From Bifidobacterium catenulatum subsp. kashiwanohense JCM 15439 = DSM 21854 (GTDB lineage Bacteria > Actinomycetota > Actinomycetes > Actinomycetales > Bifidobacteriaceae), in assembly GCF_001042615.1 (NCBI RefSeq), contig NZ_AP012327.1, positions 1,674,001-1,738,000 of the forward strand: 64,000 nt of DNA. Reading direction: 5' to 3'. This document shows positions 34,639-44,177 of this stretch, piece after piece (within the stretch, counting starts at the first letter, position 1; each line of letters opens with the position of its first letter). The translations under genes were made by a program, and so were the position numbers. The notes below the pieces were generated by a model. The model searched no databases, was not told where the DNA came from, and worked only from the letters and a program-made list of their open reading frames with translations.

Positions 34639-35475
34639 TCATTCTTCGATGATGTTGCCTTCGGCGTCGATACGAGGCGCGCCTTCAGCCACGCAACGTG
34701 CGACGAGCTTGCCACTCATGGCGTAGGAAGCAATCAACGAGACCGCCATAAGCACCGAGCACACGGCTCCGATAATCCACGTCGGTGCGAATGAAAGCGT
34801 GGCGTCAAATGCCACACCTGACACGATGGCGCCGATAATACCGCCCAAAGCGGCGGCGGAAACCGCGATGCCAGCCAGCTTGCCAACGTCTCTGCGCCCA
34901 TATTCACGCGAAATCATGATGGACGGTCCGATGGTGGCCGTGCAAGTACCGACACCGAAGCATGCGGCCGCGAGGATCGGCCCCCAAGAGGTTGTTGGGA
35001 AGCACAGGAAAATACATGCCAGCAGGCAGGAGCACGAGCCCACGAGCACACCGCCTGTAATGCCGAATCGGTCGAAAATCCACCCCAATGCCACTTTGGC
35101 CACAAGCACGACGCCCATGTACAACGATATGACGTGTCCAGCCCAAACCACGCTGTGGCCACCGGTAACCACTTCAGTGCCATTGTTGTTGACGGATGTC
35201 ATGTTCGACACCATGTTCACGGATACCGCACCGTTGATCACACCAACAAACAGGAATCCCGACACAAGCAGCCAGAAGCCCGCATGCTTGCGCAGCACCT
35301 TCCAGCCGACCGCAATGTTGACCTCAGACAGGGAATGACCGCTTTTCTTTTCCGCCGCGGCGATCTCCTCATCGCTCATTTCGGCACCAAGCGGCAGCAA
35401 GCCCTTTTCAGACGGTTTGGTACGGAAGAAAATCACAGGAATCGGCAGCGCGGCCACCAATATAGACAATTTCAT
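34639..35475 (-). pseudogene. C-terminal half of an MFS (OFA-type) transporter
   Basis: From the ATG at 35475 the frame encodes about 278 residues (MKLSILVAALPIPVIFFRTK onward) with six or so hydrophobic segments. MFS proteins of the oxalate/formate-antiporter group have about 12 segments and 430 residues, so the N-terminal half is absent. The frame simply runs out upstream into a terminator hairpin, with no promoter or ribosome binding site. Conserved-looking parts include YMGVVLVAKVALGWIFDRFG. Probably a deletion remnant at the edge of the prophage scar. Confidence 0.75.
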
Positions 35476-35504
35476 GGAAACATCTTCTTCGACCGCTTTC
35501 GCAA

Positions 35505-35542
35505 GCAAAAAAAGGCTTGGAATCGTGTGATTCCAAGCCTTT
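35505..35542 (-). terminator. Terminator of the DUF3052 gene
   Basis: Fourteen-base arms AAAGGCTTGGAATC (35511-35524 and 35529-35542) with a four-base loop, followed on the minus strand by a run of seven T. Confidence 0.9.
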
Positions 35543-35597
35543 ATATGAGCGCCCGACCTTGGCCATGCATGCCGCGAGGCGGGCAAAACGAATACGA

Positions 35598-36023
35598 TCA
35601 GCGGCCTTTACCGAATGCGCGCAGACGGATGCCGTTCCAGTCACCACTGACGGTCAGCGGCGTGGCTGCATTCATGCCGGCAGTCTTCGCGGCGGACTGC
35701 ACGGTGCTTGAACTTGCCGCGCCCGGACGTCCCGGCTTCGGGGTGAGCACCCACAATGGACCATCGTCTCCAAGGACCGCATACGCATCGACGATGGTGT
35801 CAGACAATTCGTCTTCGTCATCGCCGTCGCGCCACCAGATAATCACGCCATCAACGGCGGAATCATAGTCCTCGTCGACCAGCTCCTCACCGGTCAGATC
35901 CTCGATCTTGGCGCGGATCGAGTCGTCCACATCATCGTCCCACAGCCATTCCTGTACCAGGTCGCCGGCGTGGAAACCGAATTCTTCAGCGTTATCAGAT
36001 GCCGTTTGATTCACGTTCGTCAA
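35598..36023 (-). CDS. DUF3052 family protein
   Basis: A 141-residue acidic cytoplasmic protein of a family found almost only in actinobacteria. Characteristic stretches are GFHAGDLVQEWLWDDDVDD, VDGVIIWWRDGDDEDEL and LTPKPGRPGAASSSTVQSAA. Function is unknown. It stands alone between the truncated transporter and the Lon-domain gene, with its own strong terminator. Confidence 0.88.
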   Translation of the reverse strand: MTNVNQTASDNAEEFGFHAGDLVQEWLWDDDVDDSIRAKIEDLTGEELVDEDYDSAVDGVIIWWRDGDDEDELSDTIVDAYAVLGDDGPLWVLTPKPGRPGAASSSTVQSAAKTAGMNAATPLTVSGDWNGIRLRAFGKGR

Positions 36024-36111
36024 TATACCAACACTGCTCGAACATATACGTTACGAACCGTGGAATTGCCCACTTTGCGAGATTGTTTTTTATATATGCG
36101 TTAAGAATGCG

Positions 36112-36996
36112 TCACTCTTCCGCGGAGCATTGCGGCAAGGATGCACCCTTACCATCTCGGATGGCGATCAGCGCATCGTACGCCTCCTGCAAAGTGGACA
36201 CCTTCACCACGTTCAAGCCTTCCGGAATATGGCCCACAACGCTGGAACAATTGGATTCCGGGGCGAGGAACCAAGTTGCGCCGTCGCGTTTCGCTCCTAG
36301 CATCTTCAAACGGATGCCTCCGATTTCACCGACTTCACCTTTGTCGTTCATCGTGCCTGTTCCCGCGATGATCTTACCCCCGGAAAGTTTTTCACCAGTC
36401 ACCTTGTCGATCAGACCAAGCGTGTACATCATGCCCGCCGACGGCCCGCCGATGTCGTCCACATGCATGGACACCTTCATGCCGGACACGTCATAACCAT
36501 GCTCTTCCAGGAACTTTTTCGCCGCCGCGGTGGCTGAATCCTGCGATGACGTCATCTCCTTGTCGCTGGAATCCTTGTATTCCTCTGCGGTCTGTCCAAC
36601 AGGAACCACCGCCTCCTGAGGCATCACCGTGGATTTCGAATCGGCCCACGCCACCAATGCCTGCGCGTTCGACACCGGATATCCTGGCACACCTGAAGCA
36701 TTGACCGTGACCAACAGCAGCTGGCCTGAATCCTTATACGTTTTCACACCGGAAACGGCGACGACCTGCTTGCCGGAAACCTCCCCGAGCACATTCTGCG
36801 TCGGACCGGGCATCTGCACCACATATGCGCTGGGCATAATCAACACCAATACGCACAGTACCGCCACCACCGGCCCTGCAAGATAACGCCATGAACGCGC
36901 GGACAGCCAACCTTCCGCGTTTATCAGCCATCGTTTGACACGTCCCGGAGCACCGTTACGTGTGTTTTTGCCGTAAATTCGTCGTGTTTCCTTCAT
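36112..36996 (-). CDS. Membrane-anchored Lon-type (S16) protease-domain protein, YlbL-like
   Basis: A 294-residue protein from the ATG at 36996, with GGGAGG ten bases upstream. One N-terminal membrane helix (PVVAVLCVLVLIMPSAYVVQ) anchors an external C-terminal S16 peptidase domain. The catalytic Ser is in DDIGGPSAGMMYTLG and the catalytic Lys in GGIRLKMLGAK. YlbL relatives in other Gram-positives carry a PDZ domain between anchor and protease; the intervening region here is short and I see no clear PDZ. It is divergent from the DUF2342 gene, the starts only about 27 bp apart. Confidence 0.83.
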   Translation of the reverse strand: MKETRRIYGKNTRNGAPGRVKRWLINAEGWLSARSWRYLAGPVVAVLCVLVLIMPSAYVVQMPGPTQNVLGEVSGKQVVAVSGVKTYKDSGQLLLVTVNASGVPGYPVSNAQALVAWADSKSTVMPQEAVVPVGQTAEEYKDSSDKEMTSSQDSATAAAKKFLEEHGYDVSGMKVSMHVDDIGGPSAGMMYTLGLIDKVTGEKLSGGKIIAGTGTMNDKGEVGEIGGIRLKMLGAKRDGATWFLAPESNCSSVVGHIPEGLNVVKVSTLQEAYDALIAIRDGKGASLPQCSAEE

Positions 36997-37022
36997 CTTG
37001 GGCATACCTCCCATAGCATAGT

Positions 37023-38648
37023 ATGGAACCAACCAAACTTGAAAAACGCTTAGGAAAAGGCAGGGCCGGCATGGACGAGAACGCGATCCGCCAATGGTTT
37101 ATCGATTGTTTCGGACCAATTCAAGGCGAGATGGCATGGAACCAGTTTTCCAACATGCCGGAAGAGTTGCGCGACCAGCTGATGAGTCAGGATGTAAGCA
37201 AGCTTCCCAAACCGGCTGAAGTCAGGTCTATGATGCAGGCGTTCACCGCGGGCGGACTCAACACTTTCGGAGACATCCAGCACATTACCGAAGAAGGTCC
37301 AATCAACGTCAAATTGGCGAAATCATTGGCATTGCAGCAGGCCAATGGCGAGGGATCTGAAACCAGCGTGAGCGCGGAATACGCAGAGATGGCCCGCCGT
37401 GCCATCAGCGAGGCGAATCTGTGGCTCGATACCGCCTGCGAGTTCAATCCCGCACAGGGCGAGACGCAGGTGCTCACCCGCGCTGGATGGGTGGAAGGCT
37501 GCATCGATTCCTGGGCGCAGTTCGCATCTCCCATAGCCGAGTCGATGAGCGACGCACTGGCTTCGATTTTGTCTCAGCGCTTTGGAGATTCTGAGTTTCA
37601 TACAGAAGTTTCCGGCATTTTCGCTGGTCCGGTACAGATTCCGATTCCTGATGATATGAAGGATCCGGCAAAGCTGATGCGTTTCGTCGGCAACACGTCG
37701 TTTGCCATGCAGCTGGGACGCGCCGCCGGCGATCTGTCGCATGAGGTGCGCGGCAGTTTCGACCAAGGTATTTCGCTGCTGAAGAATCCGGCTGGCGGCC
37801 TGATCGTACAGAACATCGTCGAATACGCCAAATCCTTGGAAATCGACGTGACCGAGGTAATGAGCTATCTTGCATTGCAGGAGCTCGCCCATTCGCGCCT
37901 GTATGCTTCCGTGCCGTGGCTGATGCCACGCTTCGAAGCGCTGTTGGGCAAGTATGCCCGTGGCACCAGCATCGATTTGGACGCCATGGAGGAGCAGATC
38001 CGCGATGCGCAGTCCGTCGACCCGGATTCCATGGCCGACGCAGTGAACATCACCAAGGTGGCGTTCCCCGACACGCCTGAACAACAGCAGGCCATGAAAT
38101 CGCTGGAGAATCTGCTCGCCTTGGTCGAGGGCTGGGTAGACACCGTAGTGTGGCGCGCCGGCATGGCCCATATTCCGCATATCGAACAGCTTCGTGAGAT
38201 GCTCCGCCGCGAGCGCGCCATCGGAGGCCCTGCGGAACGCACCTTTGAAAGCCTGATCGGCTTGCAATTACGCCCGAAGCGCATGCGTGAAGCAGCCGCA
38301 TTGTGGGATAACATCTGCGCTACGGAAGGCGCACAGGCACGAGACGCGAAATGGTCGCATCCCGATCTGCTGCCGCATCTGCCGAATGATGACGATGGCA
38401 ACGCCTCACAATCGCAGAACAACGGATCGTCGGAAAACACGGAAAATACGACGTTCGCCGCTTCCAACGCAACCGGCACGGCACCACAGCCCCTTGGCGA
38501 CGCCGATGGCATGACCATCGATTGGGATGCCGAACTCAGCAAGCTGCTTGACGAAGAAGAGCACAAGGGCGGCGAATCCGATACCAATGGCAGCGACTCT
38601 GACGATTCCGCAGAATCCGGAAGCAACAACGAAACTGACGCCGAATAA
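37023..38648 (+). CDS. DUF2342 (zincin-like) putative metalloprotease
   Basis: A 541-residue protein of the actinobacterial DUF2342 family (also called zinc-dependent metalloprotease, F420-biosynthesis associated). The putative metal motif region is MSYLALQELAHSRLYASVPW, with the ExxH pair; NTSFAMQLGRAAGDLSHEV and the later VEGWVDTVVWRAGM are other conserved parts. From about residue 455 there is a Ser/Asn/Glu-rich disordered tail (ENTTFAASNATG). The start at 37023 overlaps the divergent promoter region; MDENAIRQWF at 37071 is an alternative. Activity is not established for this family. Confidence 0.82.
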   Translation: MEPTKLEKRLGKGRAGMDENAIRQWFIDCFGPIQGEMAWNQFSNMPEELRDQLMSQDVSKLPKPAEVRSMMQAFTAGGLNTFGDIQHITEEGPINVKLAKSLALQQANGEGSETSVSAEYAEMARRAISEANLWLDTACEFNPAQGETQVLTRAGWVEGCIDSWAQFASPIAESMSDALASILSQRFGDSEFHTEVSGIFAGPVQIPIPDDMKDPAKLMRFVGNTSFAMQLGRAAGDLSHEVRGSFDQGISLLKNPAGGLIVQNIVEYAKSLEIDVTEVMSYLALQELAHSRLYASVPWLMPRFEALLGKYARGTSIDLDAMEEQIRDAQSVDPDSMADAVNITKVAFPDTPEQQQAMKSLENLLALVEGWVDTVVWRAGMAHIPHIEQLREMLRRERAIGGPAERTFESLIGLQLRPKRMREAAALWDNICATEGAQARDAKWSHPDLLPHLPNDDDGNASQSQNNGSSENTENTTFAASNATGTAPQPLGDADGMTIDWDAELSKLLDEEEHKGGESDTNGSDSDDSAESGSNNETDAE

Positions 38649-38670
38649 TCACGCTATTCCGTTAGCAGTA

Positions 38671-40170
38671 TCAGCGGAAGAAGCGCGACACCCGTCGTGC
38701 CCTTTCACCCTCATTGCCTTCACGGGTGCGCGCATATGAGACGTCAAGCGTGTCCTCGGCGCGCGTCACAGCCACATACATGAGTCTGCGCTCCTCTTCA
38801 AGCACTTCGCCCTCCTGCGGGGCTCCATACGGTATGAGCCCTTCCGAACAGCCGATGAGAAATACGTGTTTGAATTCCAAGCCCTTGGACGCGTGGATGG
38901 TGGAAATGGTCACACCGCTCAGATCCGCACCGACACCCAATGCTTCCAACATGGCCAATCTGGTTTGCGCATCGTCGGAAAGCGCGGAATTCTGCCATCC
39001 GCTATCCCTGCGCACGCGGTATCTCAGATGCTGTTCGCCCAATGCCTTGCACAGGATTTTCTGCTGTGCGTTGACTCTGGTGAGAATCGCGCAATCGGCC
39101 GGTGACTCCCCCGCATCCACCAGTTTGCGAATACGTGCCGCTACACCTTGCGCTTCTTCCCAATCACTGCCGTATATGGTTTCCACAACCCTCCGCCCTT
39201 TGCTCCTTTCAGAGCTGAGCTTCAGATAATCGGCCCGTTGCGGCGATGCCGCAAGCACACGATTGGCATAGTTGACGATCTGCGGCGTGGAACGGTAGTC
39301 GTTGTTGAGGCTGATGTCTGCGGTGAGCGGACCGAATTCCGAAGCGAAATTGAGCAGACTGTAGCTGCTTGCGCCCGCGAACGAGTAAATGGTTTGCGCG
39401 GGATCTCCTACCACGCAGATATTGCGGTTTAAGCCGAGCCATCGGGTGAGCAAGCGGTGTTGCAACGGCGAAACGTCCTGATATTCGTCGACGGTGAGCC
39501 ATGCGATATTGGAGCGGATGGCTGAGGCTACGTCTTCATCGCTTTCCATCAAATGGCATACGATCAGCAGAATATCGTCGAAATCGATTTCGTTGCGATT
39601 TGTTTTTTCCGCTTCATACGCTTTGTATACATCTACGAATTGGCCTGGTTCAAGACCTGAAGGCGGCTGACGATGCGTTGCCGCACAAACGCGCGCGTAA
39701 TCTTCCGGCGCGATCAGTGAGATTTTACACCAGTTAATTTCCGCCTGCAGGTTGCGTATGGTGTCGTCATCCACCTGGAAGGTGGTGACGCGGCGCAGCG
39801 AACGCTCCACCAGTTCCCGAGGATTTCGACAGATGAATGGCATCGGCCCTTCGCACACGTCCGGCCAAACCTGACGAAGCTGGTGGAGGGCCGCGGAGTG
39901 GAAGGTCGCGGCTTTGACGTCAGCTGCGACATCAAGCTTCGACAGTCGGCTGCGCATTTCCGCCGCCGCCTTGACAGAGAACGTGACGGCCATCGTGCTT
40001 CGTGGATTCCATGCTTTGGTTGCGCACGCATAAGCGATTCTGCGAGTTACGGTTCGCGTTTTGCCCGCGCCCGCGCCCGCGATGATGCGCACCGGACCGT
40101 CCACTGCCGTTGCTGCAGCCCGTTGCGCATCATCTAATCCGTCGAGAATTTCTTCCACTGTTGCACTCAT
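38671..40170 (-). CDS. UvrD/Rep-type DNA helicase (short, UvrD2-like)
   Basis: Superfamily 1A 3'-5' helicase of about 499 residues. Motif I is IIAGAGAGKTRTVTRR, Walker B/II is WLTVDEYQDVSPLQ, motif III GDPAQTIYSFAGASS, motif V TISTIHASKGLEFKHVFL and motif VI YVAVTRAEDTLDVSY. It is shorter than full UvrD (about 700), matching the compact actinobacterial UvrD2 without HRDC. The second ATG (40170, MSATVEEI) follows GGAA and is preferred over that at 40179. It is convergent with the DUF2342 gene. Confidence 0.88.
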   Translation of the reverse strand: MSATVEEILDGLDDAQRAAATAVDGPVRIIAGAGAGKTRTVTRRIAYACATKAWNPRSTMAVTFSVKAAAEMRSRLSKLDVAADVKAATFHSAALHQLRQVWPDVCEGPMPFICRNPRELVERSLRRVTTFQVDDDTIRNLQAEINWCKISLIAPEDYARVCAATHRQPPSGLEPGQFVDVYKAYEAEKTNRNEIDFDDILLIVCHLMESDEDVASAIRSNIAWLTVDEYQDVSPLQHRLLTRWLGLNRNICVVGDPAQTIYSFAGASSYSLLNFASEFGPLTADISLNNDYRSTPQIVNYANRVLAASPQRADYLKLSSERSKGRRVVETIYGSDWEEAQGVAARIRKLVDAGESPADCAILTRVNAQQKILCKALGEQHLRYRVRRDSGWQNSALSDDAQTRLAMLEALGVGADLSGVTISTIHASKGLEFKHVFLIGCSEGLIPYGAPQEGEVLEEERRLMYVAVTRAEDTLDVSYARTREGNEGERARRVSRFFR

Positions 40171-40365
40171 GCGTTCCATTGTGGCAGATTGCCGTTATCG
40201 GCGCATGCGTTTTCATGAGATGTCATTGCATGTCTTGCCTGGCTGCACCCAATCTGCCCGCCATGACGGCGCAATATGATGCAACGTCGATTTACTGGCG
40301 GTTGGCCAGCATTTTACGGGCAAGTCGGCGCCACTTCGCCCCTACTGTGTATTAAGGTTGGAATT

Positions 40366-41925
40366 GTGACCGAACGAAGCGAATTTATGATGGCTGCCCT
40401 GACCAGCGCGACAATGCCCAATGCCGCCATTGCCGGCGCACGCGCCAGCGAACAGACCAATCCGACCGACGAAGGGTATGGAGTCGACCATGCCGTGGTT
40501 CAGGATGCGGCAGGCAAACTGTATGACGTGTTCGCATCCAACACACCTGAAGGCCGTAAACGTCTTGCCGGTCGTGTACGCGCTGCGCAGACGCTCGCGC
40601 AAGCCCGCGAATTAGGCGGATTGGGTTTTGCCGTCGATCGCATAGTGGCTTTTTCCAACGGCGATTTGAAGCATTCCCCCACTGGAGCCACGTCCGTGCT
40701 CGTAGCCATCCATCATGTGGGTCAGGCGCGGCCGTTGGAGCTGCTGACTTTGGACGATTGCTCCAGCGTAGGCACCGCTTTGGGGGCGATTCATCGCCTT
40801 CGCCCCGACTTCTTGCAGGAAGCGGGCTATCCGACGTTTGCCACCGGCCAGATTCGCGCACAGCTGACCGCTTGGATCAAACGGTTGTGCCAAGCCGGGC
40901 ATGTTCCGCAGGAGATCACCACCAGTTGGGCAAATATTCTTGAGACCGACGGACTATGGTCGTTCTCCACTTGCCCGGTGCACGGCGGATTGCGTGACGG
41001 CGATTTGCTGTTCTCCGGTTCGTCCATCACCGCGGTCACGAATTGGCAGGACATGCAGGTAAACGATCCTGCCCGCGATTTGGCTTGGATTTTCGCCAAA
41101 CTTGATGAGAATCACCGTAACGCTCTGCTTTCCGCATATGGTCGCATGTTGGGCAACCGTTTGGATGATCTGATTATGCTGCGCGCCAATCTGTGGCTGC
41201 AGATGGAACAGGTCGGCGATTTCATTTCTGCTTTGAACAAGGCGGACAACGCCAAGATTATGCAATTCAAGGCGCAGGTGGAACGTTTGGCACACCAGTT
41301 GGGTGTCACCACAGCGAAGAATCGCGCACAAACAAAATCGAAGCAGGAAGCCAAGGATCGTCCCCAGCGCCCGCCGAGCACGATCACCGTAGGCACGTTG
41401 CTGAACGAATCGGAGCGTCGCCGTAACGCAGCCGCGCAGCAGAATGATTCCGACACGACCGGTGAACGTCATATCGATGCTGTGAATATGGATGACTCCA
41501 CTGGAGATTTCGATGTGACCGGCGATTTCGACGTGACCGACTCCCAGCCGGTCCGCAAGACGAAGGAAATCGTCAACGATGCGACGGAAGCGTTTGTACC
41601 GGCCGGAACCCAGCAATCACAAGCACCGTCAGACAGTACGAATGAGCGTGAGGCGACCTCGGTCAGCACTTTCATTCCGGAACGTTCCGCAAAAGAACGG
41701 CACGAATCCATGCCGTCAAGTTCCACCATGGTAATCAGCAGGCTGGAAACGGCCGACGGCAACGACGATACGAATGAGGAATCGATTCCCGCATCGCACA
41801 GCGAGGCCGCGACCGTACTCATTCCTCTGTTGGAACGAGATGAGGCGACCATGCAGAAAGCGCAGGCGCAGATTAATCGATGGGAGACGGAAGACGCCAC
41901 CGATGAGAAGCCACGCGTAGAATAG
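40366..41925 (+). CDS. APH-fold pseudokinase with disordered tail
   Basis: A 519-residue protein from GTG at 40366 with AAGG eight bases upstream. Residues about 15-300 have the aminoglycoside-phosphotransferase fold pattern, ending PVHGGLRDGDLLF and VTNWQDMQVNDPARDLAWI. In active members these read HGDxxxxN and xxDW; here the catalytic Asp is Gly, the metal-binding Asn is Asp, and the second metal Asp is Asn. The C-terminal 190 residues are Thr/Glu/Asp-rich and low-complexity, with a repeated DVTGDFDVT. A catalytically dead binding protein is inferred. DUF3107 follows after 59 bp. Confidence 0.65.
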   Translation: MTERSEFMMAALTSATMPNAAIAGARASEQTNPTDEGYGVDHAVVQDAAGKLYDVFASNTPEGRKRLAGRVRAAQTLAQARELGGLGFAVDRIVAFSNGDLKHSPTGATSVLVAIHHVGQARPLELLTLDDCSSVGTALGAIHRLRPDFLQEAGYPTFATGQIRAQLTAWIKRLCQAGHVPQEITTSWANILETDGLWSFSTCPVHGGLRDGDLLFSGSSITAVTNWQDMQVNDPARDLAWIFAKLDENHRNALLSAYGRMLGNRLDDLIMLRANLWLQMEQVGDFISALNKADNAKIMQFKAQVERLAHQLGVTTAKNRAQTKSKQEAKDRPQRPPSTITVGTLLNESERRRNAAAQQNDSDTTGERHIDAVNMDDSTGDFDVTGDFDVTDSQPVRKTKEIVNDATEAFVPAGTQQSQAPSDSTNEREATSVSTFIPERSAKERHESMPSSSTMVISRLETADGNDDTNEESIPASHSEAATVLIPLLERDEATMQKAQAQINRWETEDATDEKPRVE

Positions 41926-41984
41926 GCGCACATACCCGTATATACACGTGCGCATGCATTGCGCATTATCACGAAGGAGCATCC

Positions 41985-42209
41985 ATGGATATTGAACTCG
42001 GCATTCAGAATGTGGCCCGCACCGTCACCTTCAGCACCGAACAAAGCGCCGATGAGGTCAATGCGGCTATCGCCGACGCCGTGGAGAACGGCAAGACCAT
42101 CAATCTGATGGACGACAAGGGTCGTCGCATCGTGGTGCCGGCAGGTTCGCTTGGCTACGCCATCATCGGTTCTGAAACTAAGCACGCCGTAGGTTTCGGC
42201 AACCTCTGA
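41985..42209 (+). CDS. DUF3107 family protein
   Basis: A 74-residue protein of an actinobacterial family of unknown function, with MDIELGIQNVARTVTFST and the C-terminal GRRIVVPAGSLGYAIIGSE. The ATG follows AAGGAG. It sits between the APH-like gene and a strong terminator and is likely co-transcribed with the former. Confidence 0.88.
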   Translation: MDIELGIQNVARTVTFSTEQSADEVNAAIADAVENGKTINLMDDKGRRIVVPAGSLGYAIIGSETKHAVGFGNL

Positions 42210-42268
42210 CCCGTTCGCTTCACCAGATTTCAGCTTCGAGCTGAAACACACGTTTTTGACGTAGCAAG

Positions 42269-42296
42269 AAAAGCCAGACGTTCGCGCCTGGCTTTT
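42269..42296 (+). terminator. Terminator after the DUF3107 gene
   Basis: Arms AAAAGCCAG (42269-42277) and 42288-42296 with a ten-base loop, ending in TTTT. Confidence 0.8.
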
Positions 42297-42385
42297 CCAT
42301 TTTGGGAGATCAACTCGTTACTGGTTTCATATCGCGATTACGCATCGATGATTGCATTTCGGTTTTTTATTTTCGCCTTCGACAA

Positions 42386-43264
42386 TTATTTGCTCAAGCG
42401 GACGCCTCGATTGATGATCTCCTGAACTGTTTCGTCATCGGTGAGATTCTCCCCCAGCGCGTTCGGCTTGCCTTTGCCGTGCCAGTCGGATCCGCCAGTC
42501 ACCAGCAGGTCGTGCCTATTGGCGATGGTGAGCAGCCGTTCGCGTTGTTCTGGCGGATTGCCGCGATGCCACACTTCCAAACCATCCAAACCTTCGGTAA
42601 TGAGAGATTCGATTTGCCGGTCGGTCAGTAATGTCCGATTACGTCGGGGGTCTCCGGCGTGGGCGATAACCACCACCCCGCCCGCGCCCTTGACCGCGGA
42701 CACTACGTCATGTGTGGTCGGTGATGGCGTGGGAATGTAATATTTCGACGTTGCGCTCACCGCATCGGCGAAAGCGTCGGATCGCGTTTCATACACGCCG
42801 GCCGCCACCAATGCGTCGGCGATATGCGGCCGGCCGATCGTGGTGCGCTTGCCTTCACGCACCTGCGCGAGCACATCATCCCACGTGATCGGAAAATCCT
42901 GCGCCATCAGTTCGACCATGCGCTTGGTTCTACGCAGTCGCGCCTCGCGGGTGGACGCGAACATCTCGCTGATATCGGCGTTCAGCGGATCATATTGAAA
43001 CGCGAGCATATGCACGGATACGTTCTCATCGACGGCAGTGATTTCCGTACCGCGTAACAACGGCAATCCAATCTCCCGCGAAGCAGCCAATGCATCCTGC
43101 CAGCCGGAGGTCGTGTCATGATCGGCAATCGCAACACCATGCAATCGTAATGATTGTGCCTCTTTCAGCAACGTACGCGGCGTTTCCGTACCGTCGGAAA
43201 AAACGGTATGGCAGTGAATGTCCCAACCTTCAGCGGGCGGTGCCGCAGTGCCTACACGAATCAT
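42386..43264 (-). CDS. PHP-domain phosphoesterase (YciV/RNase AM-like)
   Basis: A 292-residue metal-dependent phosphoesterase. The PHP metal ligands appear in WDIHCHTVFSDGTETP, GVAIADHDTTSGW, RGTEITAVDENVSVHMLAF and GGSDWHGK. Members of this branch (E. coli YciV) remove 5' nucleotides from 3',5'-bisphosphates or short RNAs; the substrate here is inferred. It stands alone, divergent from the VKOR-like gene. Confidence 0.85.
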   Translation of the reverse strand: MIRVGTAAPPAEGWDIHCHTVFSDGTETPRTLLKEAQSLRLHGVAIADHDTTSGWQDALAASREIGLPLLRGTEITAVDENVSVHMLAFQYDPLNADISEMFASTREARLRRTKRMVELMAQDFPITWDDVLAQVREGKRTTIGRPHIADALVAAGVYETRSDAFADAVSATSKYYIPTPSPTTHDVVSAVKGAGGVVVIAHAGDPRRNRTLLTDRQIESLITEGLDGLEVWHRGNPPEQRERLLTIANRHDLLVTGGSDWHGKGKPNALGENLTDDETVQEIINRGVRLSK

Positions 43265-43357
43265 GTACCCATCGTAAGCCGTTCTTCGCCGTAACGCGGC
43301 ACAATACCGCGTAAACTAAGCGATGACAACGTTTGTATTTTGATTCAAGGATGCATG

Positions 43358-44023
43358 ATGAGCGATTTTTCCGGCGAACTGGTTGCCGACGCCACTCTCG
43401 ACGATGCTTATACAAAGCCGCGCGGCTGGCGTCACGGCGCCACTTGGACGTATCTGATCATGCTGGCCGCTTCGGCGGTCGCGCTGGTCGTATCGTTCGT
43501 GCTTTCCGCCGAGACACTGAAATTGGCTCGTAATCCCGGTCAGAAGCTCAGCTGTGATGTGAATGCCGTGATGTCATGTTCCACGGTTGCGGAATCGTGG
43601 CAGGCTGAGATTGTGAGGTTCGCCGGTTTGAGTTTCCCGAATGCGTTCTTCGGCATCGCCGCGGAATCAGTGTTCGTAACGATCGCAGTGATCGGCCTGA
43701 CGAAGGTTGCCGTGCCTCGCTGGTTTGCGTTGTGCACATGGCTGGGTGGACTGGCCGCGCTGGCTTATTCGTATTGGCTGACCTCGCAGTCGCTGTTTGT
43801 AATCAACGCGCTATGCCCGTGGTGCCTATGCCTGATGTTCTCCACCACCGTGCAGTTCATGGCGTTGTCTCATGCCACGGCGTTGGTTCAGGAGATTCCG
43901 GCCAAAGGTACGGGCGTGCGCACTTACTACCGTCTTAATTACGATCTCATGGTCGATGCCGTATGGATTGTGGCATTGATCGTGATCATTCTCGTCAAGG
44001 ATGGCCCGATGCTGTTCAGCTGA
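43358..44023 (+). CDS. Vitamin K epoxide reductase-like membrane protein
   Basis: A 221-residue membrane protein with about five hydrophobic segments. The redox centre CPWC is in NALCPWCLCLM, and the paired upstream cysteines are in LSCDVNAVMSCSTV, the four-cysteine pattern of bacterial VKOR. These proteins reoxidise DsbA-like thiol oxidases using quinone. ATG at 43358 after CAAGGA is chosen; one at 43355 is equally possible. No DsbA partner is visible nearby. Confidence 0.88.
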   Translation: MSDFSGELVADATLDDAYTKPRGWRHGATWTYLIMLAASAVALVVSFVLSAETLKLARNPGQKLSCDVNAVMSCSTVAESWQAEIVRFAGLSFPNAFFGIAAESVFVTIAVIGLTKVAVPRWFALCTWLGGLAALAYSYWLTSQSLFVINALCPWCLCLMFSTTVQFMALSHATALVQEIPAKGTGVRTYYRLNYDLMVDAVWIVALIVIILVKDGPMLFS

Positions 44024-44068
44024 CGTTAGGTAACGTTCAATCAGCAGTAAGGATTCGCTTGCTTACAG

Positions 44069-44100
44069 AAGAAGCCGACTGAAAACAGCCGGCTTCTTTC
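44069..44100 (+). terminator. Terminator after the VKOR-like gene
   Basis: Arms AAGAAGCCG (44069-44077) and 44090-44098, followed by TTTCTTTAT. Confidence 0.8.
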
Positions 44101-44177
44101 TTTATGCTACGTATTCGTGGATTTCAGTTTCGCATATGCGGTTCATGCGCGAGTTCCGCACGAACCGCATATGCAAC

